61,344 nt of DNA. It comes from an uncultured Microbacteriaceae bacterium. GTDB taxonomy: Bacteria; Actinomycetota; Actinomycetes; Actinomycetales; Microbacteriaceae. This document shows positions 1-8,069 of this stretch, in pieces. The stretch is taken from the NCBI GenBank assembly GCA_937872445.1, contig CALMSL010000016.1:1-61344 (forward strand), given 5' to 3'. How positions within the stretch are numbered: position 1 is the first letter of the stretch; each line of letters begins with the position of its first letter. Under the pieces are notes generated by a model. It ran no database searches, was not told the origin of the DNA, and was given only the letters and a program-made list of their open reading frames with translations. The position numbers and the translations under genes were made by a program.

Positions 1-1360
1 GTTCGGCGATGAACGTCTCCTGACGCTCCTGCTCGATGGCGTCGTCCACGAGTTCATCGATGAGCGCAGGGGGAATGACCAGCACGCCGTCCGAGTCGCC
101 GACGATGATGTCGCCCGGCTGCACTGCGGTGCCGCCGCACGCGATCGTCACATCCGTTTCCCACGGGACGTGGCGTCGGCCGAGCACTGCGGGGTGTGCT
201 CCGCCGTGGTAGGTGGGCAGGCCGAGCGCGGTGACCGCGTCGAGGTCCCGGACGCCGCCATCCGTCACGATGCCCGCCGCGCGGCGCACCTGCGCGCGCA
301 GGGCGAGGATGTCGCCGACCGTGCCCGTGCCGCGCTCGCCGCGCGCATCGATCACGAGCACTTCGCCCTCGCCGAGGGAGTCGAACGCCTGCTTTTGCGC
401 GTTGAATCCCCCGCTGTGCGAGGTAAACAGGTCTTCGCGGCCCGGGATGAAACGCAGGGTGCGCGCTCTCCCCACGAGGCGTTTGCCCGGCTGCGTCGGT
501 GTGAGGCCGTCGATCGAGACGGTGTTGAGCCCCCGCTTGCGCAGTTGCGAGCTGAGAGTCGCCGTGCCGACCGAATTGATCTTCGCGACCAGCTCGTCGG
601 AGAGCCGGGGGTGGACTGCAGTTCCTTCCGCTTCCGCACGCAGTGCGTCGCTGGTCTTCGGGGCCGCGCCGAAGTCGCCGAATGGCGTGGTGCCCTCGAC
701 GACGGGGGTGACGAGGCGGCCGGTCGTGCGACCTTCCGAGTCTTCGACGACGACCTCGACGACATCCCCGGGCTGCACCGTGGTGGATCCGGCCGGAGTT
801 CCGGTGAGGATGATGTCCCCGGCCTCCAGCGTGATGAGCTGCGAGAGGTCGGCCACGAGCTGGCCGAACGGGAACAGGAGGGTTTCGGTGTTGTCATCCT
901 GCACGAGCTCGCCGTTCACCCAGGTGCGGATGCGCAGGGAGTTCGGGTCGATCAGGTTGGCGGCGAGCACCGAGGGCCCGATGGGCGTGAACCCGTCGCC
1001 GCCCTTCGAGCGGAGGTTGGATCCCTTATCCGCGTATTTCAGGTCGTACGCGCCGAAGTCGTTTGCTGCGGTGACCCCGGAAACGTGGCTCCAGCCTTCC
1101 TCCGGTGTCACCCGACGGGCATCCTTGCCGATGATAAGCGCGATCTCGCCTTCGAAGGCGAGCAGTTCGCATCCGGCCGGCCGCTCAATGGGGGTGGCGG
1201 AGGGCGACAGCGACGTTGAGGGCTTCAGGAAGTAGCCGGGCTGAACGGGGGTGCGGCCACGCTGGGCTGCGCGACTCGGGTAGTTGAGGTGGACCGCGAT
1301 AACTTTGCCCGGATGCTGGCCGATCATGGCGTCTATTTCCGGCACGCTGCTGTCGTGCAT
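1..1360 (-). CDS. FAA-hydrolase / RraA-like fusion protein (3' end cut by window edge)
   Basis: About 453 residues are visible and the frame is still open at the left edge. Residues 1-235 match the fumarylacetoacetate hydrolase fold, including the metal-binding Glu pair in FEGEIAL (E70, E72) and the ANDFGAYD motif; this fold includes the HpaG/HpcE isomerase-decarboxylases of homoprotocatechuate breakdown. From about residue 250 a second domain of the RraA / HMG-aldolase type follows, with the TDGGVRD signature near residue 365 and a tail reading GDSDGVLVIPP. ATG is preceded by GGAGGT. It lies next to the IclR regulator and the HpaB-type hydroxylase genes, so a lower-pathway ring-fission step is inferred. 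Exact substrate unknown. Confidence 0.85.
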   Translation of the reverse strand, partial: MHDSSVPEIDAMIGQHPGKVIAVHLNYPSRAAQRGRTPVQPGYFLKPSTSLSPSATPIERPAGCELLAFEGEIALIIGKDARRVTPEEGWSHVSGVTAANDFGAYDLKYADKGSNLRSKGGDGFTPIGPSVLAANLIDPNSLRIRTWVNGELVQDDNTETLLFPFGQLVADLSQLITLEAGDIILTGTPAGSTTVQPGDVVEVVVEDSEGRTTGRLVTPVVEGTTPFGDFGAAPKTSDALRAEAEGTAVHPRLSDELVAKINSVGTATLSSQLRKRGLNTVSIDGLTPTQPGKRLVGRARTLRFIPGREDLFTSHSGGFNAQKQAFDSLGEGEVLVIDARGERGTGTVGDILALRAQVRRAAGIVTDGGVRDLDAVTALGLPTYHGGAHPAVLGRRHVPWETDVTIACGGTAVQPGDIIVGDSDGVLVIPPALIDELVDDAIEQERQETFIAE

Positions 1361-1449
1361 GGCACCTCCAGTGGTGTACGAAATGATATACGATCTCACC
1401 ACACCGGGGTGCCCGCGTCAAGCCCCGCCCCGACCGGACTGTCTGGCGG
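1361..1449 (-). promoter_or_regulatory. Candidate promoter/operator region of the FAA-hydrolase fusion
   Basis: The 89-base gap is AT-richer near 1375-1400. On the minus strand TCGTA occurs twice, 7 bases apart, around TATCATT, upstream of the GGAGGT ribosome binding site. It could hold the promoter and a regulator half-site pair; no experimental support. Confidence 0.35.
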
Positions 1450-2142
1450 CTACAGCTCCGTGGCGATGGTCCGTGCGGCTTCGGCCAGCCGGCGCGCGAT
1501 CTCGGCGGGGGCCTGTGCGCTCGCGACATACACGACGGCGACCGCGGCGGGCGGTTGTCCAGGCAGGGCGAGGGGAACCGCAACGGAAGAAAGCCCGCGG
1601 ATGACTTCGTCGTGGCTCGTGGCGAATCCGCTTGACACAACATCCTCGACCTCGGCGCGCGGCGACTCGCCCATCGCGCGCCACTGGGCAGACGACACGA
1701 GGGACTGGATCGCGATTCCGGGAGCGCCCTGGCTGAGCAAGTGACGCGAGCCCGGTCGCTGGGCCACGGCGGCGTGGGCGTGCGTGGGTTCGACGCTCAC
1801 GAGCGTCACGACGTCGTTCCGGTCGAGCACCGCGAGGAACGCGGTCATGCCGAGGTCGTTTGCGGCGGCGGTGAGGGCCGGCAGCGCGGCCGCCTGCAGG
1901 TCCCGGGAGACGCCGCGGGCGAGGGCCGCCATCCGAGGGGCGAGTTGAACTCCGCCACCGGAGTCGCGCGAAACGAGTCCGTGATCTTCGAGTGTGCGCA
2001 GGATGCGGTAGGCGATCGAGCGGTGGACGCCGAGCGACGCGGCGAGTTCGGCGATGGACGGCGGGGTGAGGGATTCGGCGAGGAGCTCGAGCATTCGCAG
2101 CCCGCGGGAGAGAGTCTGGGAATGCGGCGATTCCTGGCTCAT
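1450..2142 (-). CDS. IclR-family transcriptional regulator
   Basis: 230 residues from the ATG at 2142; the frame also allows 16 more residues from 2190, but that part matches nothing in the family. The N-terminal winged helix-turn-helix runs over about residues 10-65 (SIAELAASLGVHRSIAYRILRTLEDHGLV), followed by the IclR effector domain (LPALTAAANDLGMTAFLAVL...LSVEPTHAHAAVAQRPGSRHLLSQGAPGIAIQS). IclR proteins commonly control aromatic catabolism next to their own gene. It is divergent from the monooxygenase genes and upstream of, and codirectional with, the FAA-hydrolase fusion, so it probably controls both using the palindromes at 2174-2207. Effector unknown. Confidence 0.93.
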   Translation of the reverse strand: MSQESPHSQTLSRGLRMLELLAESLTPPSIAELAASLGVHRSIAYRILRTLEDHGLVSRDSGGGVQLAPRMAALARGVSRDLQAAALPALTAAANDLGMTAFLAVLDRNDVVTLVSVEPTHAHAAVAQRPGSRHLLSQGAPGIAIQSLVSSAQWRAMGESPRAEVEDVVSSGFATSHDEVIRGLSSVAVPLALPGQPPAAVAVVYVASAQAPAEIARRLAEAARTIATEL

Positions 2143-2173
2143 GACTTGCCTAACGTCGGACTGGCGGGGTATC

Positions 2174-2207
2174 GTTCCCTGTCGGAACACGGTATTCTAT
2201 ATTAGAA
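2174..2207. promoter_or_regulatory. Two palindromic operator candidates between iclR and the flavin reductase gene
   Basis: GTTCC (2174-2178) and GGAAC (2184-2188) form a perfect inverted repeat with a 5-base spacer, in the style of IclR-family sites. A second palindrome, TTCTA/TAGAA (2195-2199 and 2203-2207), overlaps the best -10-like AT tract for the rightward gene. Two sites in a divergent promoter fit regulation of both directions by the neighbouring IclR protein. Binding is inferred. Confidence 0.6.
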
Positions 2208-2230
2208 CACCAAGAAAGCGAGAGTCAACG

Positions 2231-2761
2231 ATGATAGCGAAAGCGCCCCGGAGCTTCGAACCCGGTTCGCGGCTGTACCGGCCGCCCGCGCAGTACCTTC
2301 GCGGAAGCTTCGGACGATTCGCTACCGGGGTTGCGGTGGTCACTTTCGAAGCCTCCAGCGGCAGGCACGGGATCACTGTGAACTCGTTCACCTCCGTGTC
2401 GATGGAGCCTCCGCTCGTGCTCGTGAGCATTGCGCGCAACACGGTCTCGCACGACGAATTGGCCGGGAAGAACTTCACGGTGAATGTGCTCGGCGCGGAG
2501 CAGGAATCCCTCGCCATGCACTTCGCCGGCAAGCCGAATCAGGAACCCAAGTGGGTCGAAGGCGACACTGCGCCTCGCCTGGCCGGCACCCTGTCGTGGT
2601 TCGCGTGCACGCCGTGGGCCGCCTATGACGGCGGCGACCACACGCTGTATCTCGGCGAAGTTCAGGATTACGACTACCGCAACGGGGACACGCTCGGATT
2701 CGTGAGCGGCCGCTTCACCGTGATTCCCGAGTTCCTGCCGGGGCACGAATCTTTGCTGTAG
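2231..2761 (+). CDS. hpaC: Flavin reductase component of a two-component monooxygenase (HpaC-like)
   Basis: 176 residues from ATG 2231. The sequence has the FMN-binding split-barrel pattern of the HpaC/DIM6/NTAB family: LRGSFGRFATGVAVVTF, GITVNSFTSVSMEPPLVLVSI, the FTVNVL strand, and a C-terminal FVSGRF. It reduces FMN or FAD with NAD(P)H and supplies diffusible reduced flavin to the oxygenase encoded 92 bases downstream. The frame is open upstream to about 2054, but that extension overlaps iclR on the other strand and the operator region and is unlikely to be coding. The hpaC name rests on context; other group D monooxygenases use similar reductases. Confidence 0.88.
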   Translation: MIAKAPRSFEPGSRLYRPPAQYLRGSFGRFATGVAVVTFEASSGRHGITVNSFTSVSMEPPLVLVSIARNTVSHDELAGKNFTVNVLGAEQESLAMHFAGKPNQEPKWVEGDTAPRLAGTLSWFACTPWAAYDGGDHTLYLGEVQDYDYRNGDTLGFVSGRFTVIPEFLPGHESLL

Positions 2762-2770
2762 CACAACGTT

Positions 2771-2826
2771 CCCTGAGGCTCTCGAAGGGAACCACACCAA
2801 TCCAGCCCCCTTCGAGAGCCTCAGGG
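2771..2826. repeat. Palindromic repeat, family A (copy A1)
   Basis: Two 19-base arms, 2771-2789 (CCCTGAGGCTCTCGAAGGG) and 2808-2826, form a perfect inverted repeat with an 18-base loop. It starts 9 bases after the reductase stop codon. Related copies lie at 9673-9768, 17012-17049 and 32814-32861. It could act as an intercistronic mRNA hairpin; no U-tract follows, so a classical terminator is less likely. Confidence 0.9.
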
Positions 2827-2853
2827 AGCAAAAAAGACAAAGGAGTCACCCCC

Positions 2854-4308
2854 ATGGGCGCAAGGACCGGCCAGCAGTTCCTCGACAAACTGAACTCGAT
2901 GCGACCGCACATCACGATCGACGGCGAGGTGGTCAGCGAGAACCTGACCGAGCACCCGGCGTTCAAGAATGTCGCCCGCACCTACGCGCAGCTGTTCGAC
3001 CTCCAGCACGACCCCAAGTTCAAGGACCAGCTCACCTACCCGTCGCCGACCACCGGGGACCCGGTCAACGTGTCCTTCCTCATCCCCAGGACCATCGAGG
3101 ACCTGGAGCGTCGCCGCGCGGGCATCAAGGTGTGGGCAGAGTATTCGAATGGGTTCCTCGGCCGCTCCGGCGACTACATGAACTCGTCGCTCACGGCGTT
3201 GGCCTCCGCGAAGAAGTGGTTTGAGAAGGCCGACCCGGTGTACGGGGAGCGCATCGAGGCGTACTACGAGATGGCGCGCGAAAACGATCTGCTTGCCACG
3301 CACACCCTGATTCCGCCGCAGGTTAACCGTTCGGTGTCCGGCAGCGAACAACTCGGCGGCCAGTTGTCGGCCCGCATCATCGAGGAGCGCGCGGACGGCG
3401 TCGTCATTCACGGCGCCCGGATGCTGGCGACGGTCGCGCCGATCGCCGACGAGCTTCTCGTGTTCCCGTCGACCGTGCTGCGCGGCACCCCGGAGGACGC
3501 CCCGTACTCGTACGCGTTCGCGATCCCGAACGACACTCCGGGTCTCCGCTACCTGTGCCGCACGTCGCTGCACAACGGCGGGTCCCATTTCGACGAGCCG
3601 CTCGCGAGCCGCTTCGAGGAAATGGATGCCGTGGTCGTGTTCGACAACGTGTTCGTCCCGAACGAGCGAATCTTCATGCTCGGCCACCCCGACCTGTGCA
3701 ACCAGTTCTACTCGGAGACGGGCGCCGCTGCGCTCATGACCCACCAGGTCGTGACGCGCACGATCGCCAAGAGCGAGTTCTTCCTCGGGCTTGCCACCGA
3801 GATCGCGGAGGCCATCGGCATCGACGGGTTCCTGCACATTCAGGAGTCCCTCGCCGAGCTCGTCGTGGATGTCGAGATCGGAAAGGCGCTCATGCGCGCC
3901 GCCGAGGTGGACGCCAAGCTCAACGAGTGGGGCATGATGCAGCCGAACTGGCCCACGCTCAACGCGGCGCGCAACTGGTATCCGAAGATCGCGCAACGCT
4001 TTCCGCAGATCATCCGCACGTTCTGCGCGAGCGGGCTCATGGCGCTGCCCGGCGAGGCTGATCTGGCGAGCGATGCCCTGCCGGATATCGAAATGTACCT
4101 CCAGGGCAAGTCCCTCACCGGGCCGGAGCGGGTGAAGCTGTTCAAGCTCGCCTACGACGCCTCCATCTCCGGGTTCTCCAGTCGGCAGGCTCTGTACGAG
4201 TACTACTTCTTCGGCGATCCCGTGCGGATGGCCGGCGCGCTCGTGTCGAGCTACGATAAGACGCCCCTGCAGCAGCGCATCAAGGACTTCCTCGCGCGCG
4301 AGGACTGA
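2854..4308 (+). CDS. hpaB: 4-hydroxyphenylacetate 3-monooxygenase-type oxygenase component (HpaB family)
   Basis: 484 residues, the usual HpaB length. The N-terminal block (RTGQQFLDKLNSMRP...HPAFKNVARTYAQLFDLQHDP), the LTYPSPTTGDPV segment and the acyl-CoA-dehydrogenase-like helical C-terminal part fit group D flavin monooxygenases. These use FADH2 and O2 to ortho-hydroxylate phenols; 4-hydroxyphenylacetate giving homoprotocatechuate is the best-known reaction. AAGGAG precedes ATG. It is paired with the reductase gene. The true phenolic substrate cannot be read from sequence, and no ring-cleavage dioxygenase gene lies within the window. Confidence 0.88.
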   Translation: MGARTGQQFLDKLNSMRPHITIDGEVVSENLTEHPAFKNVARTYAQLFDLQHDPKFKDQLTYPSPTTGDPVNVSFLIPRTIEDLERRRAGIKVWAEYSNGFLGRSGDYMNSSLTALASAKKWFEKADPVYGERIEAYYEMARENDLLATHTLIPPQVNRSVSGSEQLGGQLSARIIEERADGVVIHGARMLATVAPIADELLVFPSTVLRGTPEDAPYSYAFAIPNDTPGLRYLCRTSLHNGGSHFDEPLASRFEEMDAVVVFDNVFVPNERIFMLGHPDLCNQFYSETGAAALMTHQVVTRTIAKSEFFLGLATEIAEAIGIDGFLHIQESLAELVVDVEIGKALMRAAEVDAKLNEWGMMQPNWPTLNAARNWYPKIAQRFPQIIRTFCASGLMALPGEADLASDALPDIEMYLQGKSLTGPERVKLFKLAYDASISGFSSRQALYEYYFFGDPVRMAGALVSSYDKTPLQQRIKDFLARED

Positions 4309-4365
4309 GGTGGCGCAAGCTCGCCCGCGAGGATTGACGGCGCGGGCTCGCGCGAAAACTGAAGG
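4291..4365. repeat. Degenerate tandem copies at the 3' end of hpaB
   Basis: A 27-29-base unit starting CTCGCGCGCGAGGACTGA recurs at 4291-4319, 4320-4346 (CTCGCCCGCGAGGATTGA) and partially at 4347-4365 (CTCGCGCGAAAACTGA). The first copy contains the hpaB stop codon, and each later copy repeats that in-frame-looking stop. It looks like slippage or short tandem duplication of the gene end. Confidence 0.6.
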
Positions 4366-4440
4366 GTGATCGGTCTGTAACGGTCAGCCGAGTACTGCTC
4401 GAATCACTACGCTGGAATCAGACGATGAAGGAGTCTGCTC

Positions 4441-5907
4441 ATGAGTGATGCGCGCGAGGCCACGCTGCTGGCTTCCGTTCCCGACAAGCTGTTTATTGCT
4501 GGCACCTGGGTTGCCGCGACGGGTGGTGGCACGCTGGACGTGCACGATCCGTCGACGGGCGCCGTGATCCGGAAAATTGCCGATGCGACGGCGGAGGACG
4601 CGCAGAAAGCGATAGATGCGGCAGCCGAAACCCAGGACTCGTGGGCGGCAACCCCGGCCAGGGAGCGCAGCAACATCCTGCGCCGCGCGTTCGATCTGCT
4701 CATGGAGCGCGCGGACGATTTCGCGCTGCTCATGACGCTCGAAATGGGCAAGCCGCTCGCCGAGTCGATGGGCGAGGTGAAGTACGGCGGCGAGTTCCTG
4801 CGCTGGTTCAGCGAGGAGGCAGTGCGCATCCAGGGCCGGTACGGTTCGAACCCCGAGGGCACGGGCACGATGATCGTGACGCAGCGCCCGGTGGGCCCGT
4901 GCTACCTCATCACGCCGTGGAACTTCCCGCTCGCGATGGCGACGCGCAAGATCGCACCGGCGCTCGCCGCGGGGTGCACGGTCGTCGTGAAGCCTGCCGC
5001 GCTCACCCCGCTCACGACACTCGCGTTCGTGAAGCTGCTCGAGGAGGCCGGGCTTCCCGCCGGTGTCGTCAATGTGCTCACGACATCCTCGTCCGGCGCA
5101 GTGTCGAAGCCGATCTTCGCCGATTCCCGCCTGCGCAAGCTGAGCTTCACCGGGTCGACCTCTGTCGGCGTTGCTCTGCTCAAGCAGGCCGCGGATGGCG
5201 TGCTGCGCACCTCGATGGAGCTCGGCGGCAACGCCCCGTTCGTCGTGTTCGAGGACGCCGATCTCGACAAGGCCGTGGACGGCGCGATGATCGCGAAGTT
5301 CCGCAACATCGGCCAGGCGTGCACGGCGGGCAACCGGTTCATCGTGCACGAGTCGGTGGCCGAGGAGTTCGCGAAGCGCGTCACCGAGCGCGTGAAGGCG
5401 TTCAAGATCGGCCGCGGCACCGAGGATGGTGTCACGATCGGTCCGCTCATCGATGCGAAGGCGGTCGCGAAGGTCGGCGACCTCGTGGCGGATGCCGTGA
5501 AGCGCGGCGCGACCGTGCACACGGGCGGTTCGGCGATCCAGGGCGGTGGCACGTTCTACGAGCCGACGGTGATCAGCGATGTGCAGCCCGGCAGCGACAT
5601 CCTCACCGAGGAGATTTTCGGCCCTGTGCTGTCGATCGCCTCGTTCAAGGACGAGGCGGACGCCGTTCGGATGGCGAACGAGACCGAGTACGGCCTCATC
5701 GGCTACGTGTTCACGCAGGATCTCGCACGCGGCCAGCGGATGATCGAAAAAATCGACACCGGCATGATGGGCCTGAACGTCGGGGTTGCCTCCAACGCAG
5801 CTGCGCCGTTCGGCGGCGTGAAGCAGTCAGGTCTCGGCCGCGAGGGCGGTTTCGAGGGCATCCACGAGTACCTCTCGATGAAGTACACGCTCACGCCAAA
5901 CCCGTAA
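4441..5907 (+). CDS. gabD: Succinate-semialdehyde dehydrogenase (NAD(P)+), GabD type
   Basis: 488 residues of the aldehyde dehydrogenase superfamily. Catalytic Glu260 lies in MELGGNAP and the nucleophile Cys294 in NIGQACTAGNRF; the NPVGP-type PWNFPLA and EEIFGPV motifs are present, and the C-terminal NAAAPFGGVKQSGLGREGG block is typical of GabD. Homoprotocatechuate meta-cleavage ends in pyruvate and succinic semialdehyde, so oxidation to succinate would be the final step beside hpaB/hpaC. ATG follows AAGGAG. It could instead serve GABA breakdown, but the neighbours favour the aromatic route. Confidence 0.88.
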   Translation: MSDAREATLLASVPDKLFIAGTWVAATGGGTLDVHDPSTGAVIRKIADATAEDAQKAIDAAAETQDSWAATPARERSNILRRAFDLLMERADDFALLMTLEMGKPLAESMGEVKYGGEFLRWFSEEAVRIQGRYGSNPEGTGTMIVTQRPVGPCYLITPWNFPLAMATRKIAPALAAGCTVVVKPAALTPLTTLAFVKLLEEAGLPAGVVNVLTTSSSGAVSKPIFADSRLRKLSFTGSTSVGVALLKQAADGVLRTSMELGGNAPFVVFEDADLDKAVDGAMIAKFRNIGQACTAGNRFIVHESVAEEFAKRVTERVKAFKIGRGTEDGVTIGPLIDAKAVAKVGDLVADAVKRGATVHTGGSAIQGGGTFYEPTVISDVQPGSDILTEEIFGPVLSIASFKDEADAVRMANETEYGLIGYVFTQDLARGQRMIEKIDTGMMGLNVGVASNAAAPFGGVKQSGLGREGGFEGIHEYLSMKYTLTPNP

Positions 5908-5992
5908 CCGCGGAGGTTCCTCTCGAGAGCGCCGAGTGTCGGTTCTGCGTCGAGCGGGACCGGCGTCCCGGGACAGGAGTGGTTGAACTGCG

Positions 5993-5998
5993 TAGGCT
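5993..5998 (+). promoter_or_regulatory. -10 box of a leaderless promoter for the thiolase gene
   Basis: TAGGCT followed by 6 bases and ATG at 6005, with no ribosome binding site. The same arrangement recurs before other genes in this window. Confidence 0.6.
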
Positions 5999-6004
5999 GG
6001 AACC

Positions 6005-7165
6005 ATGCATGAAGCAGTGATTGTCGATGTCATCCGCACCCCGAGTGGCCGGGGCAAGCCAGGCGGCCAGCTTTCCGGCATCCACGCCGTAGACCTTCTC
6101 GCGGGAGTGCTCGAGACGCTCGTTCAACGCAGCGACCTCGACCCCGCCCTCGTGGACGACGTCATCGCCGGATGCGTGTCGCAAATCGGGGAGCAGGGCT
6201 ACAACATCGGGCGGAATGCTTTGCTCGCCGCCGGATTCCCCGAGCACGTCCCAGGAACGACCGTCGACCGCCAGTGCGGGTCCAGCCAGCAGGCTGCGAT
6301 GTTCGCCGCGCAGGGCGTGATGACCGGACAGTACGATATCGCCATCGCGTGCGGGGTCGAGTCGATGAGCCGCATCCCGCTCGGGACGTCGGTCGCCGGG
6401 ATGGACCGCTACGGCTCGAAACTGCGTGCCCGCTACCCGGAAGGGCTTGTAAATCAGGGCGTCTCCGCGGAGCTCATTGCGCACAAGTGGGGGCTCGACC
6501 GCGAGACGCTTGACGAGTTCTCCGCACGCTCGCATCGGCTGGCCGTCGAAGCCCGCGAGGCTTTCGCAACGGAGATCGTGCCCACAGCCGGCCACACGAT
6601 CGACGAGACCATCCGCGACACCACCACCGTCGAGGGGCTCGCCGGACTGAACCCGGCGTTCCGCACCGACGAGCTGGCAGCGCGCTTTCCCGAACTCGAC
6701 TGGCGCATCACGCCGGGCAACTCGAGCCCGTTCACGGATGGCGCATCCGCCGCCCTCATCATGAGTGCAGAGCGCGCCGAGAGTCTTGGGCTGAAACCCC
6801 GCGCGCGGTTCCACGCGTTTGCGGTCACCGGAAGCGACCCCATCTTCATGCTCACCGGGATCATCCCGGCAACGAAGAAGGTGCTCGAGCGTGCGGGTCT
6901 TGGAATCGACGACCTCGACGCGTACGAAGTGAATGAGGCATTCGCCTCCGTGCCGCTCGCATGGCAGAAGGAGCTTGGAACCGACCCCGACAAACTGAAC
7001 CCGCGCGGCGGAGCGATCGCGCTGGGGCACCCGCTCGGTGCATCCGGCACCCGGTTGCTCACGACCCTCGTGAATCAGCTTGAGGCGACGGGCGGACGGT
7101 GGGGACTTCAAACCATGTGCGAGGGCGGCGGCATGGCCAACGCCACCATCATCGAGCGACTCTAG
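6005..7165 (+). CDS. Acetyl-CoA acetyltransferase / 3-ketoacyl-CoA thiolase
   Basis: 386 residues, a full-length thiolase. The acyl-accepting Cys91 is in VDRQCGSSQQA, the catalytic His342 in GGAIALGHPLGASG, and the second active-site Cys372 in CEGGGMANATI. It cleaves 3-ketoacyl-CoA with CoA, or condenses acetyl-CoA. It lies after gabD and 24 bases before a short-chain dehydrogenase gene, suggesting a small beta-oxidation-type unit, but acyl-CoA chain length cannot be read. It has its own leaderless-type promoter, so it need not share a transcript with gabD. Confidence 0.93.
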   Translation: MHEAVIVDVIRTPSGRGKPGGQLSGIHAVDLLAGVLETLVQRSDLDPALVDDVIAGCVSQIGEQGYNIGRNALLAAGFPEHVPGTTVDRQCGSSQQAAMFAAQGVMTGQYDIAIACGVESMSRIPLGTSVAGMDRYGSKLRARYPEGLVNQGVSAELIAHKWGLDRETLDEFSARSHRLAVEAREAFATEIVPTAGHTIDETIRDTTTVEGLAGLNPAFRTDELAARFPELDWRITPGNSSPFTDGASAALIMSAERAESLGLKPRARFHAFAVTGSDPIFMLTGIIPATKKVLERAGLGIDDLDAYEVNEAFASVPLAWQKELGTDPDKLNPRGGAIALGHPLGASGTRLLTTLVNQLEATGGRWGLQTMCEGGGMANATIIERL

Positions 7166-7189
7166 TCGCGTCGCGGGGAAGGCAACGAC

Positions 7190-7948
7190 ATGCAGATTTC
7201 AGGATGCTCGGCGCTCGTCACGGGCGGTGCTTCAGGGCTCGGGCTGGCCACGGCGACGATGCTGGCCGAGGCGGGTGCGGACGTGGTCATCATCGATCTG
7301 CCGTCGTCGGGCGGCGCGGATGTTCCCGGTGTGACGTTCGTTCCCGCGGATGTCACGAATGAGGATCAGGTGCGCGCGGCGATCGCAATGGCCACGAAAC
7401 CGCTGCGGATCGTCGTGAACTGCGCGGGAATCGCGACGGCGGAGCGCGCGCTCGGCAAGGAAGGGCCGCAACCGCTCGATCACTTCGAGCGCGTCATCAG
7501 GGTGAACCTCATCGGCACGTTCAATGTGATCCGGCTCGCCTCCGAGGCGATGGCGGCAACCGAACCGGTTGGCGGTGAAGGCCAGGGCGAGTCCGAACGG
7601 GGCGTGATCGTGAACACCGCATCCGTGGCCGCGTTCGACGGCCAAATCGGCCAGGCCGCGTACTCGGCATCCAAGGGCGGGGTTGCCGCGATGACGCTGC
7701 CGCTTGCGCGGGAGCTCGCCGCGCGCTTCATCCGCGTCATGACCATTGCGCCGGGAACATTCGACACCCCGATGCTCGCGGCGCTGCCCCAGGCCGCGCG
7801 CGACTCGCTCGGCATGCAGGTACCGCATCCGTCGCGCCTCGGACGCCCGGAGGAGTACGCGGCGCTCGTCAGGCACATCGTGGAGAACTCGATGCTGAAC
7901 GGCGAGGTCATCCGCCTCGACGGCGCGATCCGCATGCAGCCCAAATAA
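7190..7948 (+). CDS. Short-chain dehydrogenase, 3-hydroxyacyl-CoA dehydrogenase type 2-like
   Basis: 252 residues, classical SDR. The cofactor motif VTGGASGLG is at residues 10-18, followed by an acidic IIDLP end of strand 2 (NAD preference); NCAG, then the catalytic Ser in [10 protein letters not shown] and Tyr/Lys in YSASKGG. The ASGLGLATA...DLPSSGG pattern resembles the 17beta-HSD10 / 3-hydroxyacyl-CoA dehydrogenase type 2 group, which oxidises 3-hydroxyacyl-CoA to the ketoacyl-CoA used by a thiolase such as the one encoded just upstream. A generic SDR role remains possible. Confidence 0.88.
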   Translation: MQISGCSALVTGGASGLGLATATMLAEAGADVVIIDLPSSGGADVPGVTFVPADVTNEDQVRAAIAMATKPLRIVVNCAGIATAERALGKEGPQPLDHFERVIRVNLIGTFNVIRLASEAMAATEPVGGEGQGESERGVIVNTASVAAFDGQIGQAAYSASKGGVAAMTLPLARELAARFIRVMTIAPGTFDTPMLAALPQAARDSLGMQVPHPSRLGRPEEYAALVRHIVENSMLNGEVIRLDGAIRMQPK

Positions 7949-7955
7949 CAGCTGA

Positions 7956-8054
7956 CTTTCATCATTCAGGAGGTTGTGTGACGGAAGTTCCGAGAGCTTG
8001 CTTTTTCGAGCCACTCCTGCCCCTCCCACCCCATTCCCTCCTGAATGATGAAAG
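7956..8054. repeat. Inverted-repeat element, family B (copy B1), 99 bp
   Basis: Arms 7956-7973 (CTTTCATCATTCAGGAGG) and 8037-8054 are perfect 18-base inverted repeats enclosing a 63-base core. It begins 8 bases after the SDR stop codon and ends 15 bases before the methyltransferase start codon. One arm carries AGGAGG and the other CCTCCT, so a transcript would pair a Shine-Dalgarno-like with an anti-Shine-Dalgarno-like sequence. The core shares no obvious sequence with copy B2. Confidence 0.93.
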
Positions 8055-8069
8055 CCGACGGGGTAGCGG

